Below are positions 1 to 16,810 of a stretch of 64,000 nucleotides of DNA, in pieces. The translations under genes were made by a program, and so were the position numbers. How positions within the stretch are numbered: the stretch's first letter is position 1; every line of letters starts with the position of its first letter. The stretch is from Pipra filicauda. Taxonomy: Eukaryota; Chordata; Aves; Passeriformes; Pipridae. Location of the stretch: assembly GCF_003945595.2 (NCBI RefSeq), contig NW_024103435.1:34441-98440 (forward strand), in the 5' to 3' direction. Under the pieces are notes generated by a model that had not been told where the DNA came from, searched no databases, and saw nothing but the letters and a program-made list of their open reading frames with translations.

Positions 1-1264
1 CAGAAACATTCTTCAAAAATAATGATGGCTTTTATTTTGCACATCAGTAATTCAGGGTTTGCCTGTATTCAATCATAAAAGGCCTTTAAAATGTGATGTT
101 ACTGTGCCAGATGTGGCTGCTGACATCTCTGACTATCTCTGTAGCCCTGCAGCGAGTTCAGCCTTGACCTGCTTTTGGCAGCTTGTGCCACTGCCTGCCA
201 GCCGGGAGACACCCGAATCTGTTCTCTTCAAACATCTATTCCCTATAAAATCCCAGTGCTCCTCCATTCTTTCAGACTACAGTGCCTTGTCTGCTGACCT
301 GGCACCACCCTGCACCCCAACCAGCCCCGACTCTGCTCTGTGAGAAGGCAGGGGAGGGAGGAGGGGATGGGCTTCGGCTCCTTCATCCCTGCTCCCCTCA
401 AACCTGGGTTTTCTGAGTGCACAGACAGCTCCAACAGCTTTCCCACTGCCTGCTACAGACCTCTGCTTCCAAAAGGCTTCAAAACCACGGGAAACACTGG
501 GAAACAACGAGTCAGAGAAGTGACTCGTGGAGAAGTGGAACAGAAGTGGAGGTGAGTTATCCACGGACGAAGCTCTGGACGGAAATGATTGTTGTCTTTC
601 TTGTGCAATAGTTTTGGTCTTCAGGTGCCCAATACTGTTAAAAATTCTCCCCAGGAAGCCTTGCAATGTTTCCCACACCCTTCTGCAGTCACCACCACCA
701 ACGACTTCTTTTATGGAAGTTTTCCAACCTTTGAGATCAGAGCACTATTGTTAAAGCCTGATTCCAATTTATTGTCCCCATGTCATATTTTAGCCATTTT
801 GGCTGCACTTTTGCTCATCATCTGCCACAGGCCACAGCTGCACAGCCAAGGGAATCAGCTCCCACATGCACTGGAAACAATGGGGGGATGATGATGTAAA
901 TAAAGACACTCCTGGTGCCTCTGCACAGAATTCAGGTTACAGTGACCAACCCAAATGCACAAACATTCTGTACAGGAACCACGAGAAGCCTGCTGCAAAT
1001 GAAATAACTGGGAAAATTCAGACAGGTGAAAATTCAGACAGGTGAAAATTTAGTCAGGGGCCTTGGTTCATTCCTGAAACTTAAAGGTGGAGGAGGAGGA
1101 GAGGGGAGGTTCCACTAGAGGCCACTGTGCTCCTTCATAAAACCTCAATGGCTCTTGAAAATCAACAGATGGGTGAGAAACGCTGAATCCACAGGTCAGT
1201 ATTGGGAGGAAAGAGGAGCTACAGGATCTCCTCAGGCCATTCAATTCCAAATAAATATAAATAT

Positions 1265-1291
1265 GTTATATATATATATATATATATATAT
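1265..1291. repeat. TA dinucleotide microsatellite
   Basis: An uninterrupted run of alternating T and A of about 27 bases follows an AT-rich lead-in. It is a simple sequence repeat and likely length-polymorphic. It has no coding role. Confidence 0.85.
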
Positions 1292-1409
1292 GAGTCTCTG
1301 CAAGTGCAGAGAGACCACTGGGAGGCTTTTCATTGATGTTTGGTCTTGACTCATCAGCTGCTTTCCCTGTGCAAGGTCCATGTTGCTCCTTAAACAATAA
1401 ATGGAATCA

Positions 1410-1725
1410 TCATAGAACCACGGAATGGTTTGGGACCTCAAAGCTCATCCCGTTCCACCCCCTGCCATGGGCAGGGACACCTTCCACTAGCCCAGGTTGC
1501 TCCAAGCCCCGTCCAACCTGGTCTTGGACCCTTCCAGGGATGGGGCAGCCACACTTCTCTGGGCAACCTGTGCCAGGGCCTCCCCACCCTCCCAGAGGAG
1601 AATTCCTCCCCAGTATCCCACCTAACCCTGCCCTCTGGCAGTGGGAAGCCTTTGCCTCTTGTCCTGTCACTCCAAGCCTTATCCAGCCCTCTTGGAGCCC
1701 CCTTAGGCATGGGAAAGCTGCTGTA
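1410..1725 (-). mobile_element. CR1 LINE 3' fragment
   Basis: The plus strand reads as the reverse complement of the CR1 3' end: a degenerate CATAGAAT-type terminus, then the conserved blocks GGTTTGGGACCT, TGCCATGGGCAGGGACACC and CCAGGGATGGGGCAGCCAC. The element is therefore inserted in minus orientation. It is 5'-truncated, as is usual for CR1. A copy of the same subfamily in opposite orientation lies at about 36,735-37,016. Confidence 0.85.
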
Positions 1726-2055
1726 GCCAAAACAGCACCTGCAGGCAGAATATCTTACCTTAAGAAGCAGTTAATTTTAGTGCTGAACACTCATAATACA
1801 AGTTAGTTCAACAGGAAAAAAACAAACAAACAAACCCCCAAATTTTTCAATGTGCTTCATCTTTTGCTGCAAAATACTTACTTTGAGAGCTTCCTGCAGA
1901 ATTCATAGGATTTGTTGCCCACTTTAGGAGCCAGATTTTGGTCTTGCACATGCAAGGAGTCCTCTGTCAGTACTGATGGAATTTTCACCAGTGTAACAAA
2001 GACTTTGGCCACACAACACTTTTTTTTTGGTCATGCCAAACCACTTTAGAAACTA

Positions 2056-6290
<4,235 letters not shown>

Positions 6291-6291
6291 A

Positions 6292-6535
6292 CAGAATCAT
6301 AAAATCAGAGAATCTCCTGAGCTGGAAGAGACCCTAAGGATCATTCAGTCCAACCCCTGGCCCTGCACAGGACACCCCAACAATCCCACCCTGTCTAAAC
6401 CCTCCTGGAGTTCTGGCAGCCTTGGGGCTGTGCCCACTGCCCTGGGGAGCCTGTTCAGAGCTGACCACCCTCTGGGGGAAGAACCTTTTCCTGAGATCCA
6501 GCCCAAACCTCCTCTGACCTCCTTTTCTCTTTGTA
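6292..6535 (-). mobile_element. CR1 LINE fragment
   Basis: It begins with a CAGAATCATAAAATCAGAGAAT-type terminus followed by GAGCTGGAAGAGACCCTAAGGATC and then CCAACCCCTGGCCCTGCACAGG, the reverse complement of a CR1 3' end. It continues through the block ending in GAGATCCAGCCCAAACCTCC. The element is inserted in minus orientation. Its body resembles the copy at 24,570-25,025. Confidence 0.8.
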
Positions 6536-7524
6536 TCTCTCTTTGAATTTCTCTTCGAAATTCATAAAAATCAAGGCAGTCCTAACACAGCAAACCTTCT
6601 AACCAAAATACCAAACTGTTGTGTGCTTAGTCCCAAATTCCAGATGTGCTTTACCCCAGAGACCCAGGTACTCACTGAGAAGAAGGATCTCTCACCTAAA
6701 ATTTCTCTTTTAGCTTTGGGTGGGCTTTCTGTGTTTATTTGTTAACCTGAAGCAATCTTTTGAGCTTGTCTCCCCACTGCACATTTCTACAGGACAATCT
6801 CCAAGCCCTTGGTTAGAACCACAGGATTGAAGACCAGCAACTGCAGAAGTGCAGCTTCATGCAAAGTTCTGAGCAGGTCACAGAGGGGGAACGTCACGAG
6901 CTCCCCAGTGATGAATGGAGGTGTTGTGCAGAGTGAGGAGGAATGCCCAAGGATCAGATTTTGTGTGACTTATCCCCTCAGTAAATCTATACTCCCCCTG
7001 ATCTTCTCCTCTGCCTCAGGGACTACAAACACAGCGTAAGTGGTTGCTCCTTCTGCCCCTGATCCCTGTACACAAACACCAGACACTCTGCCCCCGTTTA
7101 TTTAGCACAGTGGCACTGAGGCCAAAGGCCAAGAGGCAACACACACCAGCTGTATTTTCTAAGGGTGAGCAGGACAATGAATTCACCCCCCTTTGGTGAA
7201 GCAGGTCAGGCTGCCCCCTCCCATGTCCACAACACCTCCAGGAATTCTTTTGTAACACAGACAGGCACTTTCACACAGTCAACAGATTAAAAGCAAGTGT
7301 CACAGGGCATCTACAACAGAGTCCTACTGCCAGGAAGGAAAAATAACATATCCCTACTTACTGTCCAAAGAAATGATGAGCCCAAGATAAAAACCTTTAG
7401 GAACCTCAGTGTACCTGTGCCACGAATGCAGTGTCAGCTCCATGGGACAGGTACAGGAGATCCCCAACAGCCTGTCACCTTCCTTGGGAAATCAGTGGGT
7501 GCTACAGGAGCCCAGGGATACAGA

Positions 7525-7979
7525 AGCCCAACCCTACAGGAGACTGACCCTACAGAACCCAACCCTACAGAACCCAACCCTACAGGAGCCCAACCCTACA
7601 GGAGACTGACCCTACAGAACCCAACCCTACAGGACCCAACCCTACAGGACCCAACCCTACAGAACCCAACCCTACAGGAGCCCAACCCTACAGGACCCAA
7701 CCCTACAGGAGCCCAACCCTACAGGACCCAACCCTACAGGACCCAACCCTACAGAACCCAACCCTACAGGAGCCCAACCCTACAGGACCCCAACTTTACA
7801 GGACCCCAACCCTACAGGACCCAACCCTACAGGACCCACCCTATCGGAGCCCAACCCTACAGGACCCCAACCTTACAGGACCCCAACCCTACAGCACCCC
7901 ACCCTACAGGATCCCAACCCTACAGGAGTCCAGTCCTATAGGACCCCAACCGTACAGGAACCCAACCCTACAGGAGCCC
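7525..7979. repeat. minisatellite of about 15 bp, telomere-motif-like
   Basis: About 30 tandem copies of a unit close to CCCAACCCTACAGGA, with 14-16 bp variants. Each unit contains AACCCTA, which overlaps the vertebrate telomere hexamer (AACCCT), but the hexamer is never repeated head to tail. Open reading frames through the array (repeats of NPTLQ-type peptide) are an artefact of stop-free repeat units. Confidence 0.92.
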
Positions 7980-10900
7980 ACTTCTCCCATAACATTCACA
8001 ACCATTTTCAGACCTCCTGCAGAGTCCCCTGTGACAGCGAGGGTGGCCCTTCGTGCCCCCAGCTCTGCACCAGCCCCACACGAAGCTCGGCGGTGACACG
8101 ACCACCTCGTTACCTTACGGGTTCTGGGATGGTCCTGCTCGAGGTCGCTGCTGTGTCTCCCGGGACCGCGGTGGCTCCGTGTGGTGCCTCAGAGTGCAGA
8201 GCTCCTCATCGCTGCCCCGTGGGCCCCTGGTCACAGGTATTTAGAGATCTGCAGGAGACAAGACACGCCCCTCATCAGCCCCTTGCAAATGTCACCAAAT
8301 GGCAACAGAAACAAATTCTTGTCCCTCTCCACCGTCCCAGAGCTCAGACTGCGCTCAGGAGCTGCTGATACCTCCAGGATGTCCCCACGCTGTGCTGTGG
8401 GCACTTGTGGGGGGTTCCTTATAGCCCCACACTGCCCCGGCCCAGGGGAGGTGCCGTGGAACCCGGAGCCTTTGGCACGGCACGGACACGGCACGGGGCC
8501 AGCCCGGCCAGACGCGACCATCAGTCAGGGCAAGGCTGGAGCTCCAAAGGCAAGACCTTGTGCCTCAAAAAAGGACAAACATTGGTGCAGATCCAAGGAA
8601 GGACGAGCAGCACACGCAGTTCTGTTGGACGTGCCACGAGTTCTCAGGAGATCCCATAATCCCTCAGCAGAGAAGTAAAACCAGTGGATTACTGCATCTG
8701 TGTTTGGGCCAACCATGCCTGGGCTTGGCCTTCACCAGTAGAGCCTCTCAGTTTGTGCTGTTCCAAGAGGTCTGAAAGAAATCCAGTTGCTCCTGGAGGA
8801 TCTTCGTTGCTGCAGCCCAAAGACACCTCAATGTGCCATTTTGGCTTCCAACACAGCCACAACCTGATCCCTTTCCCGAGAGCAGCCACTTCTTCCACCA
8901 GTGGAAGGTTTCCCGCCCAGGGTAGGGGGGTTGGAACCAGATGGTCTTTAAGGTCCCTTCCAACCCAAACCATCCTGTGATTCCCATGGACAGGTTTACT
9001 CTGGAAGTGTGAGTGCAGCACGTTGTGCCCCCAAATCTCTTGCTACCAGTCTGCCTTTGCAGCTTGTAAACCTTCCTTCCTCTCCTCAGGAAGCTCCCCT
9101 GGAAGCAAAGGGACCTCTGTTTGGTTCCTGATGATCAAGTGGTGGCCAGTCTGGGGTTGAAGGCTCTCTTCTCCCAGCAGCACCACATGCTGGGAGCAAA
9201 ACCCGCCCGGTCTGAAGTCTGCTTTCGTTCACTTCTGGCTGAGAGCATCCAACCATTGTTTTTAACTTGGATTGTGTGAATATATTCATATTAAATCCTC
9301 GTGCTCAGCTCAGGGAGGAAGGGCTGGCTCCAGAGCAGTATTTTTACTGTGGTGACCATGGTTCACATGATGTCTGGGCTGGCAGAACCAGAACAAGGTT
9401 TTCCTCTGGTTTTCTACCAGGAGGTGATAATTCTAAAATCTGAGGTTAGCGGGGAAGGGAACATACAGAAAAACCTTGGTCCTACAGCTAAGACTCATGT
9501 TAGATGGGATGAAGACAGAATAACCTCAGAGAGCACCATTTCCACTGGTCTTAGAAAAAAGATTCTCAATCAGGTCTCAAAAACTTCTCCCTTGCTGGTC
9601 TGGGAACCATCATTTCAATCCACAATTTAAAAGATAAATGTGAAAATGAAATTCTGGGGTAATTTTCTTCATTCCTTCTTTTTTTTTGACTGTTACTGCT
9701 GGTGACAGTGTTTCTGCCTTCCCAGTTCCTAAGCAAACCATGTCAATCTTAGCCCACGCCTGGGCTGAGATCCTTCAGTCCCACATCCCCCGGGACATTT
9801 GCAGCGATACAAAAGTAAAAGCAATTCCAAACAATCTGAAAGTCAATGAGCCAAGAAAATCGGACAACAAGGATTTGGAAAATCCGGACTGTTGCTGGAA
9901 AATCCTCTCAGCAGCAGACACTGTTTTCCAGCAGTGTCCCAGTGGGATTCCCACAGCACCCTCCTCCCCCTGCTCTGGCCGATGACCATCCCAAGGGGGC
10001 CTCCTTAGGCTTTGCTCTTACTGGTCCAGGACAGCAGTTTGTTGCTTTGTTGGTTGTTTGTTGTAGCCTTAAAATTAATAAAACCAGTTGCTAGACAAGT
10101 CCCTAAAGACGGTAACACCTCGTGAAGGCCACGGGAATGGTCCCAGAGGAAACATTTCTTGGCTTCCACTGAAACCTGAATTCAGCTTTCATCAACTGCA
10201 GCAAGAGCAGAGCTATCCCAAAGGGCCTGAGCCATCCAGAGCCACAGGGATTCCTTCTGTTCCTCTTTTCCCTTTCCAGTCATTTGTTCCCCACAGAAAA
10301 GTGCCAATGGTTTTTAGTCTCCAATGGCATTTAGGTGTTGGGTTCTGAATAACTGAGGAATTCCTAATAAGACAGACAGTTGAGTCTAGCAAGTACCAGG
10401 AGAGCCACCACTCTGCCTGTTCCACTGCAGCCACGAGCCTGATCGGGCTTTGCCTTATTTCCAGAGCTGGTTTTACAGTTTTCTTGAGGGGGGAGGATGG
10501 AGAGCTCTCCATAGACGGGCAGATAACTCAAAACCATCTGCGGCAGAGCAAACTCCTCCAAGAGCCTGACCTTCTTCCATTTCACAGCTTGGTTTCCACC
10601 CGCCCACCCAAAGCCCTGTTAACCCCTGTGTGCCAGTGGAGGAACAATCCCTGTGTGCCAGTGGAGGAGCCCCTGGGAACCTGCAGGATGTCCCAGCAAG
10701 GCCTGGCACATTCAGCAGTGGCCTCTGCTTTCACTGCAGAGGGGACACATTTTTCCCCGGAAGAAAGTCTGTTCCCCTAAGGAAAGGCAGTGAGGAAGTG
10801 GCAAGAGGCAACAGCTGCAGGACAGTTATTTCAGGACTGAATTTAAGAGTCTGATTTAACTGGAAACAAGACTCTTCTAATCTTCTGTTTTCCCTTCCTT

Positions 10901-12998
10901 GGTACACCAGCACAAAGTCCTCCCGCTCAGCTGGCACAGCCCTTCCTTCAGACTGTTGGCACCCACCACGTGGCTCAGACAGAGCAGGAACTGAAGAAAC
11001 CAAGGTAGGTTCAAAAAACTGGCTGGATTTTCCAGTTCATAAACAAATGACCAAGTTCAAAGACTGGTCTCATATGTGAGTCACTTGGCCAAGCCACAGC
11101 ACTCCCCTGCAGCGTGGGGTGTCCAGGTAGGCACTGCACTGAGGGTCAAGGGGATGTCAGGGAGGCTTTGGAGCAGAAATATTCAGAGATGTAACGGGTG
11201 AAGATGTGCAGAGCTTGGCGTTTCAAGTCTACCTTGATGTAACAGCGACGAGCATCCCACAAACACCAGGCAAGGAAACCCAAAAATCTGTAGTCACTTA
11301 AGGAGAGACTTGGGCATGGAAAACAGATTAAAGGTCCAAATTCAGTGAAGATTACCAAGTACCTGCAGCTCTACAAGCACCCAACATCCTACCCCGAGTC
11401 AGGGGAGTCTGGCAGGGCTGATCACGCTGATCTCGTGCAAGCAAAGGGACATTGTTTGTCCAGCTCAGGCCATGGGCCAGGGGGGTGACACAGCAGCACT
11501 TTGGTTTGACCAGGAGGATGCCCTGCACCAGGAATAGTCCCACAATGCATATGGGTTCCACAGTGAGTCTTCTGGACTTGTAATATTTGGATTTAAATGA
11601 AGCTGAGGTACCAAGTCTGGAGAACGTGCTGCTCCCTTCAGTGGGAGACAGCCACGCTCAGCCCAGTCCCTCAGCAGCCCATCACCCACATTGGACCCTC
11701 CAGGAGAAATTTAAGGGACCCACTGAGTCTCCAAGCCTTGGTTATTCCCCCCACACCCACCCAAATGCCAGTGTGCCCCTTTGCCAGCAGTGAGCTGAGG
11801 TCTGTCAGCCCTGCCCACACAGAGCCAGGACTGGACCCACTGCAGCTCCTGCTGAGCTGCAACTCAGCAGGAGGAGATTGGAACTGGGGTGAGGATCCAA
11901 GGGGCAGCAGTGCTCTGCCTTCACACTGCAGGTCAGCTCCCTCCTTCCCAGAGCACACAGAATTCCTGCTCTTCCCCAGTCCAGGACCAGTTCAAGGTTT
12001 GCATCCGTGACTGACCGGAGGGGTTTGGCAGCACGATCCAGGATTGAGATGGAGCCTGGCTGCCCATGAACCCAACACTCCCGCTTTCCCTGGGGATAGC
12101 TGCTCCCAGGACTATCCTTCTTGCATGTTCCAACACCTGCGTTGGCCAGTGCTGGAATTTACTTGCCCTTTTCCACACGGAAAAAACAAGATAGCGGGCA
12201 ACACACGTTTAATATAAACTCACCGAAGATGTGATTAAACATCAACATGTGACCAGACACATCCCCCCCTCGGGACTTTCCACCCCGAGACACTGAAGAA
12301 AAGCACATTTTAACCCCCTCAGCTGTGCCCCTTCCATTTGACCCCACATGGGCACTGGACTTTGCCAAATGTCCTTCTCCAGCTAAAATTAACTGTGTGT
12401 GTTGGAACCACTTTGCATGTGCCACCCCTTGGGCAGGCAGAGGGTTAATAAAGCTCAGTGCCTGCAGTAAATAAAAAAAATAACAGAACTTGTGCTATTC
12501 GGATGCCACCAGCGATTGAAGTTACGAGGCTGTTTCTCAGTTCCCCTCCCTGCTTCAAACCAGACACAACAAACCCCCCAGTTCTGGTTTGTTTATTTAT
12601 TTGCTACCCCAACCAGCCAGTGGCAACAGACGAAAAAAGCCCTGTCCTTGCCTGACGAGCTATTTTAACATTTCATTCCCTGTGTGGGGAAGTTTGACAC
12701 TGAAATAAATGGTAAGAAATTCTCCCTGGAGCCCTGAGAGGCCCCAGCATGTGCCACCTTCCCACCTTCTGTGTGGGACGCCGGAATTAATTCCAGCACT
12801 GTCCTGGTAGTGCCCTGCCTGACCTGTGCCTGCACAGTTAATGCACCAGAGGACTCCCATTCCTGGGAATGCTGTCCCATTCCTGCTGAAGGTTGTTAGC
12901 TGTCAAACTCTCTCTTCATCCAGCATGAAAATATCAAAATGAAATAGGCGTAATCTAGAGTCAGAAAATTACGCTGGCATCCAGCAGAGAAATAACCC
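7980..12998. other. non-coding stretch, no recognised gene
   Basis: 8,040-8,520 is mildly CpG-rich. A CR1 end lies at 8,880-8,985. A short direct duplication of CCCTGTGTGCCAGTGGAGGA occurs at 10,624-10,670. A 70-codon minus-strand frame ending at 11,146 has coding-like composition but no recognisable family. Nothing else can be supported. Confidence 0.45.
8880..8985 (+). mobile_element. CR1 LINE 3' end
   Basis: The sequence ends GGTCCCTTCCAACCCAAACC then ATCCTGTGATTCC, the sense 3' terminus of an avian CR1, so the element is in plus orientation. Only about 100 bp remain. Confidence 0.8.
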
Positions 12999-13002
12999 AA
13001 AT

Positions 13003-13123
13003 CACAGAATCATAGAATCCTGGAATGGTTTGGGTTGGAAAGGACCTTAAAGCTCGTTTAGTTCCACCTCCTACCATGGGCAGAGACACCTTCCACCTGA
13101 CCAGGTTCTCAAAGTCCCATCCA
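13003..13123 (-). mobile_element. CR1 LINE 3' end
   Basis: It starts CAGAATCATAGAATCCTGGA and continues with GGTTTGGGTTGGAAAGGACC and CTACCATGGGCAGAGACACC, the antisense of the CR1 3' end (minus orientation). An A-rich tract with AAAAAA and TATAG repeats follows at 13,125-13,200. Confidence 0.85.
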
Positions 13124-13289
13124 GAAAAATGGAAGTATAGAAAAAAAGCAAATACAGAAAAAAAATAAATATAGAAAAAAGGAGATATAGGAAAAAATCA
13201 AAAGAGAGGGCATCGCTCTCCTTTTCACCCTGTCCCTCCACAGAGCCTGTCCCCCCTCAGGGTCTGTCCCTCCACCTTTTCTGCCTCGT

Positions 13290-13670
13290 GAAGGTGATCA
13301 CAAGGAGCTCAAACCCACCTGGGCTCAGAGCAAACACAGCCCCTGCCTGGAGCAGGTCCCAGCACTCACCTGCCCGTGCCACCCGACGTCTGTGCACTCA
13401 CCTGCCCGTGCCACCCGATGTCTGTGCCACCCGACGTCTGTGCCACCCGACGTCCCCTCCTGCCCCGGGTGTGGGGCAGCCGCAGCTCAGCCGGTCCCTG
13501 TGCGGGCAGAGCTCGGTGGGGCAGTGCTGGGTCCCCGGAGCCTCCTCAGCTGCTCCCTCCTCTCGCCTTCCCGCGTCCCTTCTCTCCCCTGTCCCTCCTC
13601 TCCCTGTCCCTTCCCTCCCGGGGGCTGTCTGGCCCTGCCCTGCCCGGTGTCGCCTGTCACAGGGCTGTTA
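13290..13670. promoter_or_regulatory. CpG-rich patch with repeated GACGTC motifs
   Basis: In otherwise CpG-poor DNA, this stretch carries clustered CpG and a short tandem repeat around CCACCCGACGTCTGTG. Palindromic GACGTC cores lie at 13,385, 13,433 and 13,449, with one mutated copy (GATGTC) near 13,418. GACGTC is the centre of CRE/ATF-type sites (established knowledge). A promoter role, perhaps for IGFN1, is inference. The tandem structure could equally make this a GC-rich minisatellite. Confidence 0.3.
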
Positions 13671-16600
13671 GCCCGCCAGACATCCAGAGGATCTGGTTTT
13701 TTATGGGAACCCGGAGCACCTGCCTCCTATTCGTTATTATTTTAGTCCATACCAGTAATGGTGCTGGACAAACTTGAGATGAACAAAATTCTTCAGCATT
13801 TCACAGGTCAGTCAGAGTGGAGCTTTTTCTGTGGATTGTGTTTCCTCTTCACAGCGAGTCATTACAAACTGATGCAGCTGAAGGGCTCTGGGTGGTTTAA
13901 AGGAAACTGGAGTTCAACTGGTTTAAAACCAACCTGGAGAACAAGTAGGGTCCCTGATGGACAAGATAAATTGAACTTCAGATAAAAGCAGGTGACCAAG
14001 TACATTTAAAGAGGAGGCTTCTCCACATACCTTCCTTTTTCAAAATAACTCTTTGAGTATTAAAAGGGACGGACAGAGCACTTCACAGCACCAGCTCACA
14101 GTGTTACTGTGGATTTATCAGCACGGAGAGGCACGAGCCTGCACTCCTGTTACACAGCTGAGAGCAGCCTCTGTCACCTACAATCCTTTGGAATAAAAGG
14201 TGTGCAAGGTTCTAACAGGGGATTAGGAACCATTGGGTCAGGCTGGAAATGGAGATCAGACACCTCCAGGCTTGGTTGGCTTGTCAGTAAAGCCTCTCTC
14301 TGCTGGGAGACGTTTATCCAGAGTCACCTGGAGCTGATGGAGGGAAATCTTGAGGGAAACGAGACAAAGTCCCAAAATCAAAGACCCAGGGCAGGGGATG
14401 AAAAGGTTACAGACACAGTTCCCTCAGCTGGCAGAGAGCGGTGGGCACCCACGGAGCACCCAGAGCTCTCCTTGCTCCCACCCCTCCCCAGGTCTGCAGG
14501 CTGCAGACATTCCTGGTGTTCCCTGGCCTGTGTTCCTCCCCTCAGGGATGGTCCCAGCTCGGGGCAGGATGGCAGTCACACTCTGCCATTTCGAAGGTAA
14601 GCCCAGGCAACCCTGTGAGTTAGACGTGAGCACATCAGGGGGTCTACAAAGCAGATCAGGATAAAGCTCAGCCTTATCTATCTTGTCCTCTCCAAGGAAG
14701 CAAAAGTGCCTGTGGGAGAGGCTGGACATGAAGCTCTCCAAGCACTGGAAGGTGGGTAAACCCTGCAGCCCCAGGGATGTGACCTGGCCTGGAATCACAG
14801 CACCCAGTCCAGCCTCATCCAACAGGACAGGCCAGAACCTAAAGCAAACATCATTTCCAAAGGTTTGGCTTCTAAGCAGTTGAAAGTAAATCCCCACACA
14901 CCAGGCAAGGGGCCTGTTGCCCCCCTGCATAAAACTACCTCTGGTGCCCCACGCCTTGGAAAGCAACTAATGACATGAAGGCACAACAAAGGCAGGAAGA
15001 GGAACCGGTGGGAGGAGAGCAGGTTTGCCTGTACTTTTAATGGACTTTCCAAATGGGAATATCATTCCCTAGCTCTCACTTTAGATCAACCAGAGTTTGA
15101 GTTTGGATTCTCAGTGCCTTGACATCACAGAGGCCAACTGAGATGTGCTGAGGAATTCCTACCTTGCCCTTCAATAGTTAAACATCCTCCCTGTCAAAGA
15201 GAGAGCCTGAGCTGCCACACAACCTGCTGAGCTTGTGCTGTGACAGATTCAAGCTAAAAAGTGCAGGTGACATATCCAAAGAATCACATTTACACATCTT
15301 TAAGCACATTTACAGTCACCAAACCACAGAAGGTCTGCAGAAGGGAAAACCCATCTTCTGCCTCAAAAAGCGGAGAGGTACTGACAATTCAGGAGATGCT
15401 GAAATCAGTCTGATAGACTTGAAAATATGTGCCAGTTACCAGACCTCAGCGACCCAAAGGGCAGCCTTATGTAATGTGCTTTACTTAGCAATCCTCTGAC
15501 ATAGGCCTTCCCAATAAACCAGCTCAAGGATTTGTAAGGCTGGGCATTCCCTTCCCTTTGACAGCCTCATAAAGATTATTTCCTATCAGCCATGTGAGAG
15601 ACTCTGCTGGAAACCCACCAAACACTGCATCTGAGCTGACCTGGGGATGTCAGAGTCCAATTCTAATTTCATCCCAAATTAGCAGGTGGTTATTGGTTGT
15701 CTCAAAATGGCATTTGTCAGGAATGAAAATTCTTTGCCAAAATAAGCCATTCAGCATTATTTATGACACAGGCAGATTTTGTTACTCTCCCTCAGGGTAT
15801 TATCCTAAAACACTGACAGCTCAGCCAGCCCTGGCCCTCTCCCCTTTCGTGTTTGTAACCCAGCCATTGAATTGTGTGTTAGAGGTTGTACTGAGGGCAT
15901 GAAACCGTCTCACTTCTACATCAAATGAGGATAAAACACAGAAATGACCCATTTTAAGTCTGAGAACCCTGAACCTTTGCTGTGACAAAGGTAAATCCCC
16001 TCTGTGCTCACCTCAGCCTCCGTGCTCAACAGTGTGGAGTCCCAGGGAGTTGGATGTGGACACCAGGGAGTTGTCCTTGTTGTCCCACCCCAGCCAGCCC
16101 TCAGACTGCAGGCAGGAGTGTCCAAACTCAGCACACAGCCCTGCTTCACACCAGCTCGACTCCCATGCCAAACCAGGAGGCAGCTGCTGGAACAGCATCT
16201 CTCTGAGGGACAAAGACAGATTTTGGTCACCTCTGCCATCTCTCCAGGATCCGTCCAGCGTGACACAGCCTTTGGGTGCCTGAGCTGTACAATTCCTGCT
16301 GCCTCCAAAGGCCACAGTGCTGCAGGAAGCACTGGAAGGCTTGGCTGTGGAGAGGCTGACCCTGTGCAGCCCCAACCCTCCTGCCCCACAGCCAGGAGCT
16401 CAGTGTTCACCCCAGACACGGAGGGAAAGGTGGGACTGAAATACAGAAACTCTGCCAGATAAGTGCTGGGGATCCCTCCCATTCCCCACTCCCCCCAGGG
16501 AGTGAAGCCAAACTCCCCTCTCGTTGTCCTGCAGCCTCTGCCACAGGGCTGGGAGCCCCTGGGAGGGGAAGAACAGGAGTTCCTGCAGCACCCAAAAGCA

Positions 16601-16808
16601 CTCGGGGCCTTACGGGGTGTTCAGTGACACCACAAACTGAGGGTCGTTGTCACCAGAGCTGCTTTTTCACCTGCTGCTTGTCCCTGTCCCCTCCCCTCAG
16701 CCACAGCCACCACAGCAACAACTCCACCCTCAGCACAGCGGGGGCACCTGGGAACGCCCCAGGAATTCAACCCCAGAAAAAACGGGATCGGCCAAGCAGC
16801 CGGTATAA
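13671..16808. other. non-coding stretch, nothing recognised
   Basis: No exon, repeat array or regulatory cluster could be supported here. Open frames of up to 188 codons exist on both strands but overlap one another and show no family features. Confidence 0.45.
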
Positions 16809-16810
16809 CC

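Noticed and set aside
1882..2010. Minus-strand open stretch ending in CTCAAA|GTAAGT, considered as the next IGFN1 exon
   Set aside because: No polypyrimidine acceptor, and the peptide does not resemble the Ig domain expected after the IGFN1 N-terminal exon.
7297..7941. 214-codon plus-strand frame rich in NPTLQ
   Set aside because: Translation of the 15-bp minisatellite.
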